From contig PAPJ01000067.1 of assembly GCA_002709045.1 (NCBI GenBank), positions 1-64,000 on the forward strand: a stretch of DNA of 64,000 nucleotides. The letters are read 5' to 3'. Source of the stretch: Planctomycetaceae bacterium (GTDB lineage: Bacteria; Planctomycetota; Planctomycetia; Pirellulales; Pirellulaceae). The position numbers and the translations under genes were made by a program. A model generated the notes under the pieces. It was not told where the DNA came from, did not search any database, and worked only from the letters and a program-made list of their open reading frames with translations. The first letter of the stretch is position 1. Every line of letters begins with the position of its first letter. Shown here piece after piece: positions 1 through 8,569 of the stretch.

Positions 1-820
1 GTGGTTCCTTGGCAGCAGGCCCGCCAATGGAAATGTATCGTTGTGAGTCTAGTTTGCCGGTACTGATCAATGTACCGATAGCACTGACATCCTGATATCC
101 AATGTGCCAGACGGTTTTATTTGGCCCGACCGGATCAATCATATGAATATGCGTACCAGGTAATCCGGCCGGATGCGGACCTTCGAAGACGTGGAAGTTG
201 ATACCATCCACACCATTGCCAGGAATATCAACGGTTGGGCCAACACAGACATGAACGTTATCAGTTAACTGAGAAAGAGCTCGCAGCCCCATTAAAAATT
301 CTTCACTCTTCTCAGCTACGGCGATCTCCGGATTAACAGACAGAGGATCGGTGTCGATCGCAGTGACGAAAATCGATGCAGGAACGCTGTCAAGCATAGG
401 TGCTTTATCAAACGGTCGTGTTCGTAGTGTTGTCCAGAGTCCGGATTCCGCCATGACATTAACGACGTAATCACGATTCAAGTCATGCCAGTTATGTCCA
501 ACCGATTCGAAAGTAATTTCTTCATCACCATCGACTTCAATAATCAGAGACTCAAATTTACGTTTAGCACCACGATTAATTTCTATCACAGTACCGGCAG
601 CAGGCGCGGTGTATTTAAGACCTGCAGTTTTTTTGTCTTCGAAAACAACCTGACCTTTTTTTACCGTATCTCCAACCTGAACCGCCAGAGTCGGTTTCAT
701 ACCGTTGTAATCATCGCCAAGCAGTGCAACACGACTGACCGCTTTGGCTTTGTTGATCGTTGGGTAAGGGTTTCCCTTGATCGGTAAAGACAGACCTTTT
801 TTAATGATGTGTTTTTGCAA
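1..820 (-). CDS. nqrA: Na+-translocating NADH:quinone reductase subunit A (5' part, runs off the window)
   Basis: This is the N-terminal part (about 273 residues) of the A subunit of the Na+-pumping NADH:quinone oxidoreductase; the gene continues beyond base 1. The translation opens with IIKKGLSLPIKG and later shows AAGTVIEINRGAKR, a lipoyl-like fold stretch, then LRTRPFDK and GPHPAGLPGTHIH, all typical of NqrA. The start is a TTG at 818-820 preceded by the purine-rich AGAAAGAAG; no ATG fits in this frame. NqrA is the peripheral, quinone-interacting subunit of the six-subunit Nqr complex; nqrB-F would be expected outside the window. A CRP-type dyad lies about 80 bases upstream. The family call is firm; the start codon is less so. 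Confidence 0.93.
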   Translation of the reverse strand, partial: MQKHIIKKGLSLPIKGNPYPTINKAKAVSRVALLGDDYNGMKPTLAVQVGDTVKKGQVVFEDKKTAGLKYTAPAAGTVIEINRGAKRKFESLIIEVDGDEEITFESVGHNWHDLNRDYVVNVMAESGLWTTLRTRPFDKAPMLDSVPASIFVTAIDTDPLSVNPEIAVAEKSEEFLMGLRALSQLTDNVHVCVGPTVDIPGNGVDGINFHVFEGPHPAGLPGTHIHMIDPVGPNKTVWHIGYQDVSAIGTLISTGKLDSQRYISIGGPAAKEP

Positions 821-1299
821 TGTCTTCTTTCTACATACAGCAAACAGGTTGCGGCCGTTCCTGATCTATTAGGAGTTAGCCACCAAACTTATCAATACAT
901 TGTGAAAAAAATCACAATGTCAGTCTGATAAAAAGACCGCTACTGCCTGGATTGCGATTATCCACAGTCTTATGACATTTAGCGGCACCCAAACCTCTAT
1001 TTTGATGAAATCTGAGAATTCACACAATAGCCTCAGATAATCATTTTGCGATACAAGGCCTACAATCTGCTGATATCCCCTCTAATTGGGGTGCAGACTT
1101 ACTTTGGTAAGCTTGTCCATTAGTTTTAATCGGTTCGTCTTTTCCGATTCTGCGGAATATTCCTTCAATTCGGGTCATACTTTCTGCCGAAGATTTGAGT
1201 GTAGTCAGGTAGTTTGCGTTATCAGCTTGCGCCTGCGAACTCAGAAAAATAACGTCACAACGTCAATTTCTGAGCAATGGGAAAGGAAAGGAATAATCG
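821..1299. other. Intergenic region between divergent nqrA and the small secreted-protein gene
   Basis: This 479-base gap separates two divergent genes. Apart from the dyad at 897-920 I see no RNA gene or convincing ORF. A short plus-strand reading frame starting at 1086 overlaps the secreted-protein gene out of frame and has no family resemblance. The region should hold the promoters for both flanking genes. Confidence 0.6.
897..920. promoter_or_regulatory. Perfect CRP-type dyad TGTGA-N6-TCACA upstream of nqrA
   Basis: The arms ACATTGTGA (897-905) and TCACAATGT (912-920) are exact reverse complements separated by six A residues. The core matches the CRP/FNR-family consensus TGTGA-N6-TCACA. 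The centre is about 89 bases upstream of the nqrA start and about 390 bases upstream of the divergent small secreted-protein gene, so nqrA is the more likely target. That a CRP-family regulator binds here is inference. Confidence 0.55.
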
Positions 1300-1629
1300 A
1301 TGAGTATCAAAAAGTTTTTGCTGATAGCTATTTGTGCAGCAATGCTTGGGATTTGTTTGAACTCAGAGGCTCAGGCTCAGGAACGAGCTTACGGTCGAGT
1401 CTGGGGAAGTGCATATAGTCATTACAACTGGGATCGTTTTTATCACTATCCCTATGTGTACTATCCACAGAATTACTGGGGACAGGAATACTACCGCAGC
1501 TATGAGAGCTTATATCACCGCTATCCTCAGGAAATGCGAGTACCGGCTTACAACACGCAGTGGCACAATTTTTACCCTCAACAGCGACGCTACCATTGGG
1601 GCCATCATTTCCGCCTCGATGTATTCTAA
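1300..1629 (+). CDS. Small secreted Tyr/His/Trp-rich protein
   Basis: This is a 109-residue protein with a clear signal peptide: MSIKK, then a hydrophobic core, and a likely cleavage after AQA near residue 27. The mature part is extremely rich in Tyr, His, Trp and Gln with few aliphatic residues, for example YHYPYVYYPQNYWGQEYY. The ATG is preceded by the purine-rich GGAAAGGAAAGG. Similar short proteins occur in Planctomycetes, sometimes labelled 'calmodulin-binding' without experimental basis; no catalytic motif is visible. It stands alone and is followed by a terminator, so it is probably monocistronic. A structural or matrix role outside the cytoplasm is inference. Confidence 0.7.
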   Translation: MSIKKFLLIAICAAMLGICLNSEAQAQERAYGRVWGSAYSHYNWDRFYHYPYVYYPQNYWGQEYYRSYESLYHRYPQEMRVPAYNTQWHNFYPQQRRYHWGHHFRLDVF

Positions 1630-1734
1630 ATCCGTTGAATTTGGATCTGTTCATATGGGGTTGTGAGGCAACAGATCTGAAGTCTGCGACATAACGGCAC
1701 ATTATGGCGTGGCAAAACAGCTTAACGGATTTTT

Positions 1735-1775
1735 GGCGGCACTCTGATTCGCACTTCGGAGTGCCGCCTTCTTTT
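1735..1775 (+). terminator. Intrinsic terminator after the small secreted-protein gene
   Basis: GGCGGCACTC (1735-1744) pairs perfectly with GAGTGCCGCC (1759-1768) around a 14-base loop, and is followed by TTCTTTT. The U-rich tract lies only on the plus-strand side, so it should terminate the gene at 1300-1629. Confidence 0.75.
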
Positions 1776-1789
1776 ATGCGCGGGATTGA

Positions 1790-2995
1790 TTAAGCAGCAA
1801 ATGTAGTAATCAACTGATAATATAACTCAGCCGCTGCTGTTAGCTGTTCCAGTTTGATCCATTCGTCTTTGGTGTGTGCCTGATCTATGGAACCTGGTCC
1901 CAATACCACCGTTGAGATTTGATGAAGAGAAAAAGCCTGAGCATCGGTTCCGTAGGGTACACCAATGCGCTGGCCTGCATGCCCGGCCTTCTGGACGACG
2001 TTTTGGACATAAGATGCAAATTCATGATTGAATTCATCACTGAGTCCGCCGCATGACATTGTCGGAGGGTGGAAAGTGACAGACTCAGACCAGCCTTCAC
2101 TGGCGATATTCTCCTGCACATAATCAAGAATGTGTTGATAAGCCTCGTCAGGGTTTTCTGTTGGGCTGGTACGTCTGCCAACTTCGATAGAACAGCGATC
2201 AGGTACCGTATTCACACTGATACCACCTTCAATCATTCCCACGTTGAGCGTGGGGTTAGTCACTAATGGGTGTTTATTCAATTTACCCACCACTTCGTTA
2301 GCATATTGCTCGAGTACTTGAATAATGCGAGCCATACGATAGATAGCATTCTTCCCCAATTCAGGCTGTGAACTATGACAGGCCACTCCGGCTACTTCTA
2401 TTTCAAATCGTGTTACACCCTTGTGAGCCACGACCACATCAAGCAGGGTGGGTTCGGCGACGATGATGGCATCAGGTTTAGGAAACCATTGTTCCTCAAT
2501 CCACAAGTCACACAGTTTTGCCGCTCCGGACATACCAAACTCTTCATTGACAGTACAGGCCATAACAACAGTGGGGCGGTCAGCAGGAGGCGATTCAACA
2601 AAGCGTTTAAAGGCTGTCAGCATGCACGCCATGCCACCTTTGATATCACAGCTACCGCGGCCGTACAGTTTGCCATCACGTATAACCGGGTCAAATGGTT
2701 CGATGGTCATTCCATCAACAGGAACGGTGTCCTGATGTGCTTCCAGCATGATGACCTGACCACCATCTTCCCAGCTTCGGCTTCCCGGAAAGATGGCAGC
2801 AATATTATCTCGTTCCGGCTCAAGTGTATTGCGTCGAAAATCAACGCCATATCGGGATAATTCCGAGAACCACTTCTCCAGATATTCCGTCATCCGACCT
2901 TCATAGTAGATATCCCCTGAGACTTTACGACCCATTGGATTGACACTGGGTATGCGGACTAAATCTTGTAGTAATTCAAAAATTTGGTCAGACAT
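1790..2995 (-). CDS. M20 family metallopeptidase / acetylornithine deacetylase-like (ArgE/DapE group)
   Basis: This is a 401-residue zinc-dependent amidohydrolase. The metal and catalytic motifs are visible: HQDTVP (His87, Asp89), GRGSCDIKGG (Asp117), the NEEFG pair (Glu151/Glu152) and a C-terminal AHTKDEW histidine. The middle region carries the dimerisation (lid) domain typical of M20. Family members hydrolyse N-acyl amino acids or small peptides; ArgE/DapE is the closest style, but the substrate cannot be set from sequence. No signal peptide is present, so it is cytoplasmic. It lies 42 bases downstream of the metallo-beta-lactamase-fold gene on the same strand, suggesting cotranscription. 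Confidence 0.88.
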   Translation of the reverse strand: MSDQIFELLQDLVRIPSVNPMGRKVSGDIYYEGRMTEYLEKWFSELSRYGVDFRRNTLEPERDNIAAIFPGSRSWEDGGQVIMLEAHQDTVPVDGMTIEPFDPVIRDGKLYGRGSCDIKGGMACMLTAFKRFVESPPADRPTVVMACTVNEEFGMSGAAKLCDLWIEEQWFPKPDAIIVAEPTLLDVVVAHKGVTRFEIEVAGVACHSSQPELGKNAIYRMARIIQVLEQYANEVVGKLNKHPLVTNPTLNVGMIEGGISVNTVPDRCSIEVGRRTSPTENPDEAYQHILDYVQENIASEGWSESVTFHPPTMSCGGLSDEFNHEFASYVQNVVQKAGHAGQRIGVPYGTDAQAFSLHQISTVVLGPGSIDQAHTKDEWIKLEQLTAAAELYYQLITTFAA

Positions 2996-3037
2996 ATATG
3001 TTCCGACTTGATTGAGATGTAGCGTTTTGTTTTCCCG

Positions 3038-3820
3038 TTATCCGGGCATTTTTCCTTCAGAAATCTCGCGTTCCCACTCGTCCATCAGCGGCCAGTCCGT
3101 GGCACAGGTCCCAAAGTCTGCCATATGTTTATAGGTTTCCAGTCGTGTAATGGTCTTTTCCAGTAGATCATCATCTTTAGGAAAGATCGGACCATGGCTT
3201 GGCAGGAGCCACTTCACATCACTGGCCTTAATTCGTCGCAATGACTTGATGAAGTCTTCCAGATTACTGCCGTGATGAGCGTCAATTGCACCGACGCAAC
3301 CGTCACGGTAGATGTTATCCCCGCTAAAAAGCAGGTCGTCCATGCGAAAGCTCAACTGACTGTCAGTGTGCCCCGGGGTCAGCCAAACTTCGATTTCCAG
3401 ATCTCCCACCGTAATTTTGTCGCCATCATTAATTAGATTATCCACCTCAACCGGTGGCATATCTAGATCAATGCCTTGTGCTTCAATCTGGGCAAATGTT
3501 TTAAGTTTGTCTCCGAGACGTAAAGATTCCTCAGCCAGTGGATGTGCTGATACGGTGGTTTTAAAAATCTGTTTCAGTTGAGCAAGACCCTGAATATGAT
3601 CAACGTCGGCATGAGTTGCGATCAGTGTTTTGCAGTTAGCAAATGGGAAGTCCAAATTGCGAATCAGGTCAACCACTTCTTCCACAACTTCCTCATATCC
3701 GATGTCAATAAGAATCCATTCGTCCCGACTGTAAATCAGATAGATGTTACAACCGACAACGTAGCCCAACTGGTGATTGACTTCGATGATGTTAGGAAAA
3801 ACAGGGCGACGTTCCAGCAT
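3038..3820 (-). CDS. Metallo-beta-lactamase-fold hydrolase
   Basis: This is a 260-residue MBL-fold protein. The metal-binding signature reads THADVDH (residues 69-75), so the second position of the usual HxHxDH is Asp rather than His. The other ligand motifs follow in order: TPGHTDS, FSGDNIY and LPSHGP. The start has a good ribosome site (AGGA, 7 bases before ATG). Such proteins hydrolyse thioesters, lactones or phosphodiesters; no particular substrate is indicated. There is no signal peptide. The SDR gene lies upstream (81-base gap) and the M20 peptidase downstream (42 bases), likely one transcript. Confidence 0.85.
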   Translation of the reverse strand: MLERRPVFPNIIEVNHQLGYVVGCNIYLIYSRDEWILIDIGYEEVVEEVVDLIRNLDFPFANCKTLIATHADVDHIQGLAQLKQIFKTTVSAHPLAEESLRLGDKLKTFAQIEAQGIDLDMPPVEVDNLINDGDKITVGDLEIEVWLTPGHTDSQLSFRMDDLLFSGDNIYRDGCVGAIDAHHGSNLEDFIKSLRRIKASDVKWLLPSHGPIFPKDDDLLEKTITRLETYKHMADFGTCATDWPLMDEWEREISEGKMPG

Positions 3821-3901
3821 TGATGGATCCTATTACTTTTTCGATGCGATTAACTTAAAGCGATTCTAATTCTTGTTGGATTTATGTACAAGCATTGAAC
3901 A

Positions 3902-4768
3902 TCACAGGTTTTGTAATATGTTGATAAGCCCCTGACGATACGTTGGGTATTGCCAAGCGATGGCGAACTCAGATGTTAACAGCTGGTTACTTATTCTTTT
4001 GGTACCTCCGGCACGTTTTGCAATAGCACTATCCGGATCAGTTGGTGCAAACGTAACGGACGGTGCTCTAAGATTGGTTGCAATTTCTGAAAGGTAATCA
4101 CGGCGAATCACCGGATTCCCGTCAGAAACTAAATAGCAGTCTTTCCGAGGTGTCTGCTTGAGCATTGCATCAACAATTGTAACTGCATCTGCTACATGGA
4201 TCAGGTTGAGCCAGCCGTCCTGAGGTACAGCCAGGGGCTCTCCGGCTTGGATTTGTTCGAGACGCGGGACTCGGTTAGGCCCATAGATTCCAGCAAATCG
4301 TAATACGGTTGTTTGCTTATTGAATTTCCCGCTCAATAAGAAATTTTCGGCTTCTAAACAGGCTTTACCACCTGGACGAGCCGGATTGGTTTCCGATTGT
4401 TCCGTAACCCAACTGCCGTCAGATTGACCATACACGCCTGTGGAGCTTATGTAGATCAACTGTTTCAAAGACTCACCGGAAAAATTTGTAACGACATTTT
4501 TTAACCCGGCCACGTAGACTTGCCCGATGTTGTAGCCGCTTTGACGATCAAAGCCTACGGCATACAGCACTTGTTCCACATCAGGAAATACCGGCAAAGT
4601 TTCCGGTGACATGATATCTCCAATAAGCGGCTGAATTCCCATTTGCTTCAGCAAATAAGCATTTTGTTCACTTCGCGTCAGGGCAAACACGCGATGGCCT
4701 TCTGTAATCCATTTTGCGGCAACTCGACGACCTAAATAGCCGCACCCTACGATGAATCGATCTGTCAT
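3902..4768 (-). CDS. Atypical SDR-family NAD(P)-binding epimerase/dehydratase-like protein (YeeZ-like)
   Basis: This 288-residue Rossmann protein begins with the dinucleotide-binding GCGYLGRR at residues 8-15, followed by a strand ending in TRS and a second acidic strand (LIGDI). It has the extended-SDR signature SSTGVYGQSDG, but I do not see a clean YxxxK pair: the usual position reads GGKACLEAE. It therefore looks like an atypical SDR of the YeeZ type. It is the first gene of a three-gene minus-strand group. The reaction is unknown. TAGGTTGAT before ATG is a weak ribosome site. Confidence 0.8.
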   Translation of the reverse strand: MTDRFIVGCGYLGRRVAAKWITEGHRVFALTRSEQNAYLLKQMGIQPLIGDIMSPETLPVFPDVEQVLYAVGFDRQSGYNIGQVYVAGLKNVVTNFSGESLKQLIYISSTGVYGQSDGSWVTEQSETNPARPGGKACLEAENFLLSGKFNKQTTVLRFAGIYGPNRVPRLEQIQAGEPLAVPQDGWLNLIHVADAVTIVDAMLKQTPRKDCYLVSDGNPVIRRDYLSEIATNLRAPSVTFAPTDPDSAIAKRAGGTKRISNQLLTSEFAIAWQYPTYRQGLINILQNL

Positions 4769-5002
4769 ATCAACCTATAGATAATTCTCTTTATTGCGGT
4801 TATCCGAATTGTTTAGAACAACAGTACGGTTAAGGTAAACGTGGTAAATTTTGAGGAGTAATCAGAAGTAATTAAACTAGCGAAAAAGTAGGACACCCTA
4901 TCTACAACAAAGTGATTCACGGGTCATAATTACCAATATTACTATTTTGCATTATATTTGATGTGAATGGTGCTGAATGGACTTGGCTACGAAAGATGAG
5001 CA
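4769..5002. other. Divergent intergenic region between the SDR gene and the DegP-like gene
   Basis: This 234-base AT-rich spacer must carry the promoters of both divergent genes. The only dyad I noticed is TTGTT-TAG-AACAA near 4811-4823, too short to interpret. I see no ORF or RNA gene. Confidence 0.4.
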
Positions 5003-7132
5003 ATGGATGCTCTTATTACTTTTGATGTAGAAAAAAACATGTTCCGATCCAACACGATATTGGGCAAACGAGTATCTAACTTATTTCCGCTATTACTAGT
5101 TTTCACTTTTGCATCACTGGCTGTTGCTCAGCCTGAGCCGGGTGACGAACGGGCTATAACGCTATCGGTTGATTCCAAGCTTACAGGTTTCTTTGCCGGA
5201 GAAAAGCCAACTTCAATAGATCAGATCGAATTGGTGCAGGAGCATGTGCAAACGCTTGCCGAAAAAGTCCAAAAGACCGTTGTTGGTATTGGAGTTGGTG
5301 CAGCACAGGGTAGTGGCGTTATTATTAGCCGGGATGGTTATGTGCTTACTGCAGCCCATGTCTCCGGTCAGGCTGGACGTAATGCTGTAATATTCCTTTC
5401 TGATGGACGGCGAATACCTGCCCGCACACTGGGTTTGAATCGCACGTTTGATGCAGGCCTGATGAAGATTGCCGTTGAGGACTGGGAAGAACAAAATTGG
5501 CCTCACGCAGATATGGGTGTATCAAATGACATCGAATTGGGTGAGTGGGTTATGGCAGTTGGTCATCCCGGAGGATTTCAGGTTGATCGTAATCCGGTCG
5601 TTCGTTTGGGACGAATCGTTCATACCTATGAAGATGTGCTTACTTCTGACTGTACGCTGATTGGTGGCGATTCGGGAGGACCATTGTTTTCTATGGATGG
5701 CCGCGTGGTTGGTATCCACAGCCGAATCGGACCTGAATTGAGTCATAATGTTCATGCTCCGATTGATTCCTTTAAAGAAGGATGGGAGCGGATGACCAAT
5801 CAAGAGCAATGGGGAAATACACCCGGCGCACCGCTCATCGGTGTTACAGGTGGTCAGAATGATGATGCTGCGGAAATCGAAAGTATTATGCCCGGTAGCC
5901 CGGCTGCTCTAGCCGGTATTAAGAAGGGTGACATTATCATTCGATTCGCCGGTAAGGATATTACGACATTCGATTCGCTTGTGAATGTCGTTGCTGTTCA
6001 TCGCCCGGGTGAAAAAGTGATCGTCAATATCCTCCGCAACAAAAAGGAATTGGAAATTGAATTGACCATCGGCCGGGCAGGACCAAGGATTCCACAGCCT
6101 CCGGAAGAAGATAGTAGTTTTAAGGCGCAGCCGATTGCGAATGATTACAACAGCTGGATGAGTTACATCGCATCATATAAACCAGCCACCGTTCATCAAC
6201 GTAATTACGAAACGATTGTCAATGCATTTGCTCCGGTGGTAAACAAAGCCGGTAATTCGACGATCAGGATTTCTGATGGGCAGCGTCAACTGGCATTAGG
6301 AGTGGTGATCAGTGCTGATGGTTATATTTTGACCAAGGCCAGTGAAATTCTTAGTGATGAACTTGAGTTTCCACTTTCCTGTTCGGACAGGAAAGGCAAT
6401 ATATTTGAAGCAACATTTATATCTCATCGTCCAAAATTCGATTTGCTGATGCTCAAAGCGGATACCAGAAAGCTAAAACCAATTAAGTGGAATATTGACG
6501 AACAACCACTTGGGAGCTGGTTAATCTCACCATCAATCAGTGAAAATCCTATGGCCATTGGAGTGGTTAGTGCTCATCCGCGTTCAATTCGCGGTGGTTT
6601 GTTAGGAGTATTTCTCGGTGAAACTCCTGATGGCGTACGCGTTGAACAGGTTTTCCCAAATACCGCAGCAGCACGAGCCAAGATGCAAAGGGGTGATATT
6701 ATTCTCAAAGTAAACGATATTGAAATCACAGATCGTGAGCAGTTAATCAATACCGTGCGTAGTCATCTGCCGGGGGAAAAGATCACTTTGCATGTGCGTC
6801 GTGGTGAAGAAGAATTAGCGATTGATGCGGTGCTTGGCAGAGAAGAAGATATTGCCGGCAGTCGAGCGGTTGAACAGCAGAATTTAGGTGGCCCATTGAG
6901 TTCCCGTCGTAGTGGTTTTCAGTCAGTGCTGCAACACGACACGATATTACGTCCTGAACAGTGTGGTGGGCCGATTCTGAATACCAAAGGTCAGGCAATT
7001 GGAATTAATATTGCCCGCGCCACTCGTGTGGCATCTTATGCTTTGCCTGCATCAGTGATCGTTGAAGTTATCGACGAAATGAAGATTCGTGATGCAGACT
7101 TGCCAGTTGAAGAAAGCACAGACTCGGAATAA
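5003..7132 (+). CDS. DegP/HtrA-like serine protease with two PDZ domains and a second, degenerate protease half
   Basis: This 709-residue exported protein has a signal sequence ending near residue 42 (AVAQ). Domain 1 is a trypsin-like protease with an intact triad: His119 in LTAAHV, Asp150 in TFDAGLM, Ser224 in GGDSGGPL. PDZ1 covers about 275-357. From about 400 a second protease-like half begins: YILTKAS aligns with YVLTAAH, so His becomes Ser447; Asp480 (KFDLLML) is kept. PDZ2 (about 533-612) follows, and only then the Ser-motif equivalent PEQCGGPI, with Cys654 in place of Ser. PDZ2 thus appears inserted into the pseudo-protease. A periplasmic quality-control role is likely. An alternative ATG at 5039 gives a more typical signal peptide; 5003 has GAAAG upstream. 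Confidence 0.88.
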   Translation: MDALITFDVEKNMFRSNTILGKRVSNLFPLLLVFTFASLAVAQPEPGDERAITLSVDSKLTGFFAGEKPTSIDQIELVQEHVQTLAEKVQKTVVGIGVGAAQGSGVIISRDGYVLTAAHVSGQAGRNAVIFLSDGRRIPARTLGLNRTFDAGLMKIAVEDWEEQNWPHADMGVSNDIELGEWVMAVGHPGGFQVDRNPVVRLGRIVHTYEDVLTSDCTLIGGDSGGPLFSMDGRVVGIHSRIGPELSHNVHAPIDSFKEGWERMTNQEQWGNTPGAPLIGVTGGQNDDAAEIESIMPGSPAALAGIKKGDIIIRFAGKDITTFDSLVNVVAVHRPGEKVIVNILRNKKELEIELTIGRAGPRIPQPPEEDSSFKAQPIANDYNSWMSYIASYKPATVHQRNYETIVNAFAPVVNKAGNSTIRISDGQRQLALGVVISADGYILTKASEILSDELEFPLSCSDRKGNIFEATFISHRPKFDLLMLKADTRKLKPIKWNIDEQPLGSWLISPSISENPMAIGVVSAHPRSIRGGLLGVFLGETPDGVRVEQVFPNTAAARAKMQRGDIILKVNDIEITDREQLINTVRSHLPGEKITLHVRRGEEELAIDAVLGREEDIAGSRAVEQQNLGGPLSSRRSGFQSVLQHDTILRPEQCGGPILNTKGQAIGINIARATRVASYALPASVIVEVIDEMKIRDADLPVEESTDSE

Positions 7133-7160
7133 ACGGTGAGCCGCTACCAATAGTCAGCAT

Positions 7161-7589
7161 TTATTGTTCCAGGTAGGACTGGAGCATTTGTTGAGCAGCG
7201 ATCATATCAAGCCGCTTTTTACGTTTGCTGGCTTTGATATTACCGGCAATCATGAGCTCATGTGCCAGTGATGTCGTAAATCGCTCATCATGAAAAGTTA
7301 TTGGCAGTAATGTGATCTTGCCGAGCCATGATCCAAACTCGCGTGCTTCCAGACTCTTGGCGGTTTCGTTCCCATCGGTGTTGATCGGCAGTCCGATTAC
7401 AAAACCGACGAGATTCTCCTGTTCGACCAGTTGCTGGAATCGTCTGGCATCGCTTTCTCGATCCCGGCGCTGATAGTTTTCCACCGGACTGGCAAAGGAC
7501 TGACCTTTATCGCAGATGGCGATTCCGATGCGAACCGTACCAAAATCGATGCCGGCTAAACGACCTTCTTGAGGGAGGTTAGTAGTCAC
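7161..7589 (-). CDS. ruvX: Putative pre-16S rRNA nuclease / Holliday junction resolvase-like protein YqgF
   Basis: This RuvX/YqgF-family RNase H-fold nuclease shows GIDFGTVRIGIA with the first catalytic Asp, FVIGLPINTDG, FHDERFTT and the C-terminal LDMIAAQ. The reading frame is open further upstream to a TTG at 7634, which would overlap the preceding gene by 35 bases. I prefer the GTG at 7587-7589, giving 142 residues, close to the family's usual length, with a 10-base gap after the lipase stop codon. Neither start has a strong ribosome site. The family matures the 5' end of 16S rRNA and may act in recombination. It is the last gene of the minus-strand run. Confidence 0.88.
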   Translation of the reverse strand: MTTNLPQEGRLAGIDFGTVRIGIAICDKGQSFASPVENYQRRDRESDARRFQQLVEQENLVGFVIGLPINTDGNETAKSLEAREFGSWLGKITLLPITFHDERFTTSLAHELMIAGNIKASKRKKRLDMIAAQQMLQSYLEQ

Positions 7590-7599
7590 GTCCAGAGTT

Positions 7600-8559
7600 T
7601 TACCTGATCGGTTTTTTTGTTGTGGGGGACTCAAAGTAGCCGCTTTTCAAAAAACGCTGAACGTATTGTAGCGTTTCTCGCTGATTCATGATTCGGGTAT
7701 GTGTTGAATTGACAGTTCTGAAATCCGCTCCGCCGCTCAGTGCGGTTTCTTCCACGGTTACCACAAGGTCATTTGGCCCATCCAACAGCGGATTGTGGAC
7801 CAGATTACTCTCTAAATGACCGGCGATGATCCCGAACTCGAAATTCGGTGTTCCCAGTTGTTGCTCTAATTTCTTAAAACCGCCTCCCAGTTCCCGACCG
7901 GAGACCCCCCACACGGTTTCAAAGAGCAGGTTGTCATTGACTGCACGACTGAATGCTGATCCCCGGTTTGGCGGCGCCAGCATGACCATCCGTTTGATGC
8001 GTTTATCCTGCTTATTTTTCAGGTACCTGCGAACCACAACGTTACCCATACTGTGCCCAACAAGATAGATTTCAGCATCCACCGGAAAGTAGGACAGCAG
8101 CTCGCCAAATTTTTCGGCGTGTTGACTGATGGTCTGTCTGGTACTGGCATAACCCCAGCTGATGACGTCGGCAGCATTGCGATTCTTAAGATAGCGTCCC
8201 AGAGTGTCAAGTGAATTGCGAGTGCGAATGACACCGTGCAGAAGTATGATGATTTTATTTTTGTATGGTTCAATCTTTCCCTTCTCGATGAAGGTTTCAA
8301 ACCGTTGCTGGCACTGATCAAATGAACCCCAGGTCTGACGTATATTTTTAGCGTCCACTACACGACAGTGATTGGTGTAGTGATTGCGTTGTATACGCCA
8401 ACCACCTTGAATCCTGATGTCAGTCCAGAACTGTTTTCCCCCTAATGTCCTAAGCGGAATATTGATGTTCAGTGGAGAACTATCCTGTGCATCGCTTATG
8501 TTTGAAACGGCAAAAGTGAGAGCTAGCAGGACGAATACTGAGCGTTTGATATATTTCAC
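7600..8559 (-). CDS. Exported alpha/beta-hydrolase, lipase-like (PGAP1-type)
   Basis: This is a 319-residue secreted hydrolase. I place the start at the GTG at 8557-8559: TAGGAAAAAACCT before it is a good ribosome site, the protein then opens with VKYIKRS and a hydrophobic signal core, and it avoids overlapping manC. The longer frame from 8592 would overlap manC by 23 bases. The lipase features are LLHGVIRTRNS (oxyanion region), the nucleophile elbow GHSMG (Ser about 170) and a late NSTHTRIM histidine. The mature enzyme is probably periplasmic, acting on lipid or ester substrates. It lies between manC and ruvX on the same strand. Confidence 0.8.
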   Translation of the reverse strand: MKYIKRSVFVLLALTFAVSNISDAQDSSPLNINIPLRTLGGKQFWTDIRIQGGWRIQRNHYTNHCRVVDAKNIRQTWGSFDQCQQRFETFIEKGKIEPYKNKIIILLHGVIRTRNSLDTLGRYLKNRNAADVISWGYASTRQTISQHAEKFGELLSYFPVDAEIYLVGHSMGNVVVRRYLKNKQDKRIKRMVMLAPPNRGSAFSRAVNDNLLFETVWGVSGRELGGGFKKLEQQLGTPNFEFGIIAGHLESNLVHNPLLDGPNDLVVTVEETALSGGADFRTVNSTHTRIMNQRETLQYVQRFLKSGYFESPTTKKPIR

Positions 8560-8569
8560 AGGTTTTTTC

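Noticed and set aside
1086..1418. Plus-strand frame of 110 codons before the small secreted protein
   Set aside because: It overlaps the secreted-protein gene out of frame, has no signal or family motif and no good ribosome site.
3038..3820. Loss of metal binding in the MBL protein because the motif is THADVDH
   Set aside because: Asp at the second position occurs in several functional MBL families and the other ligands are intact.
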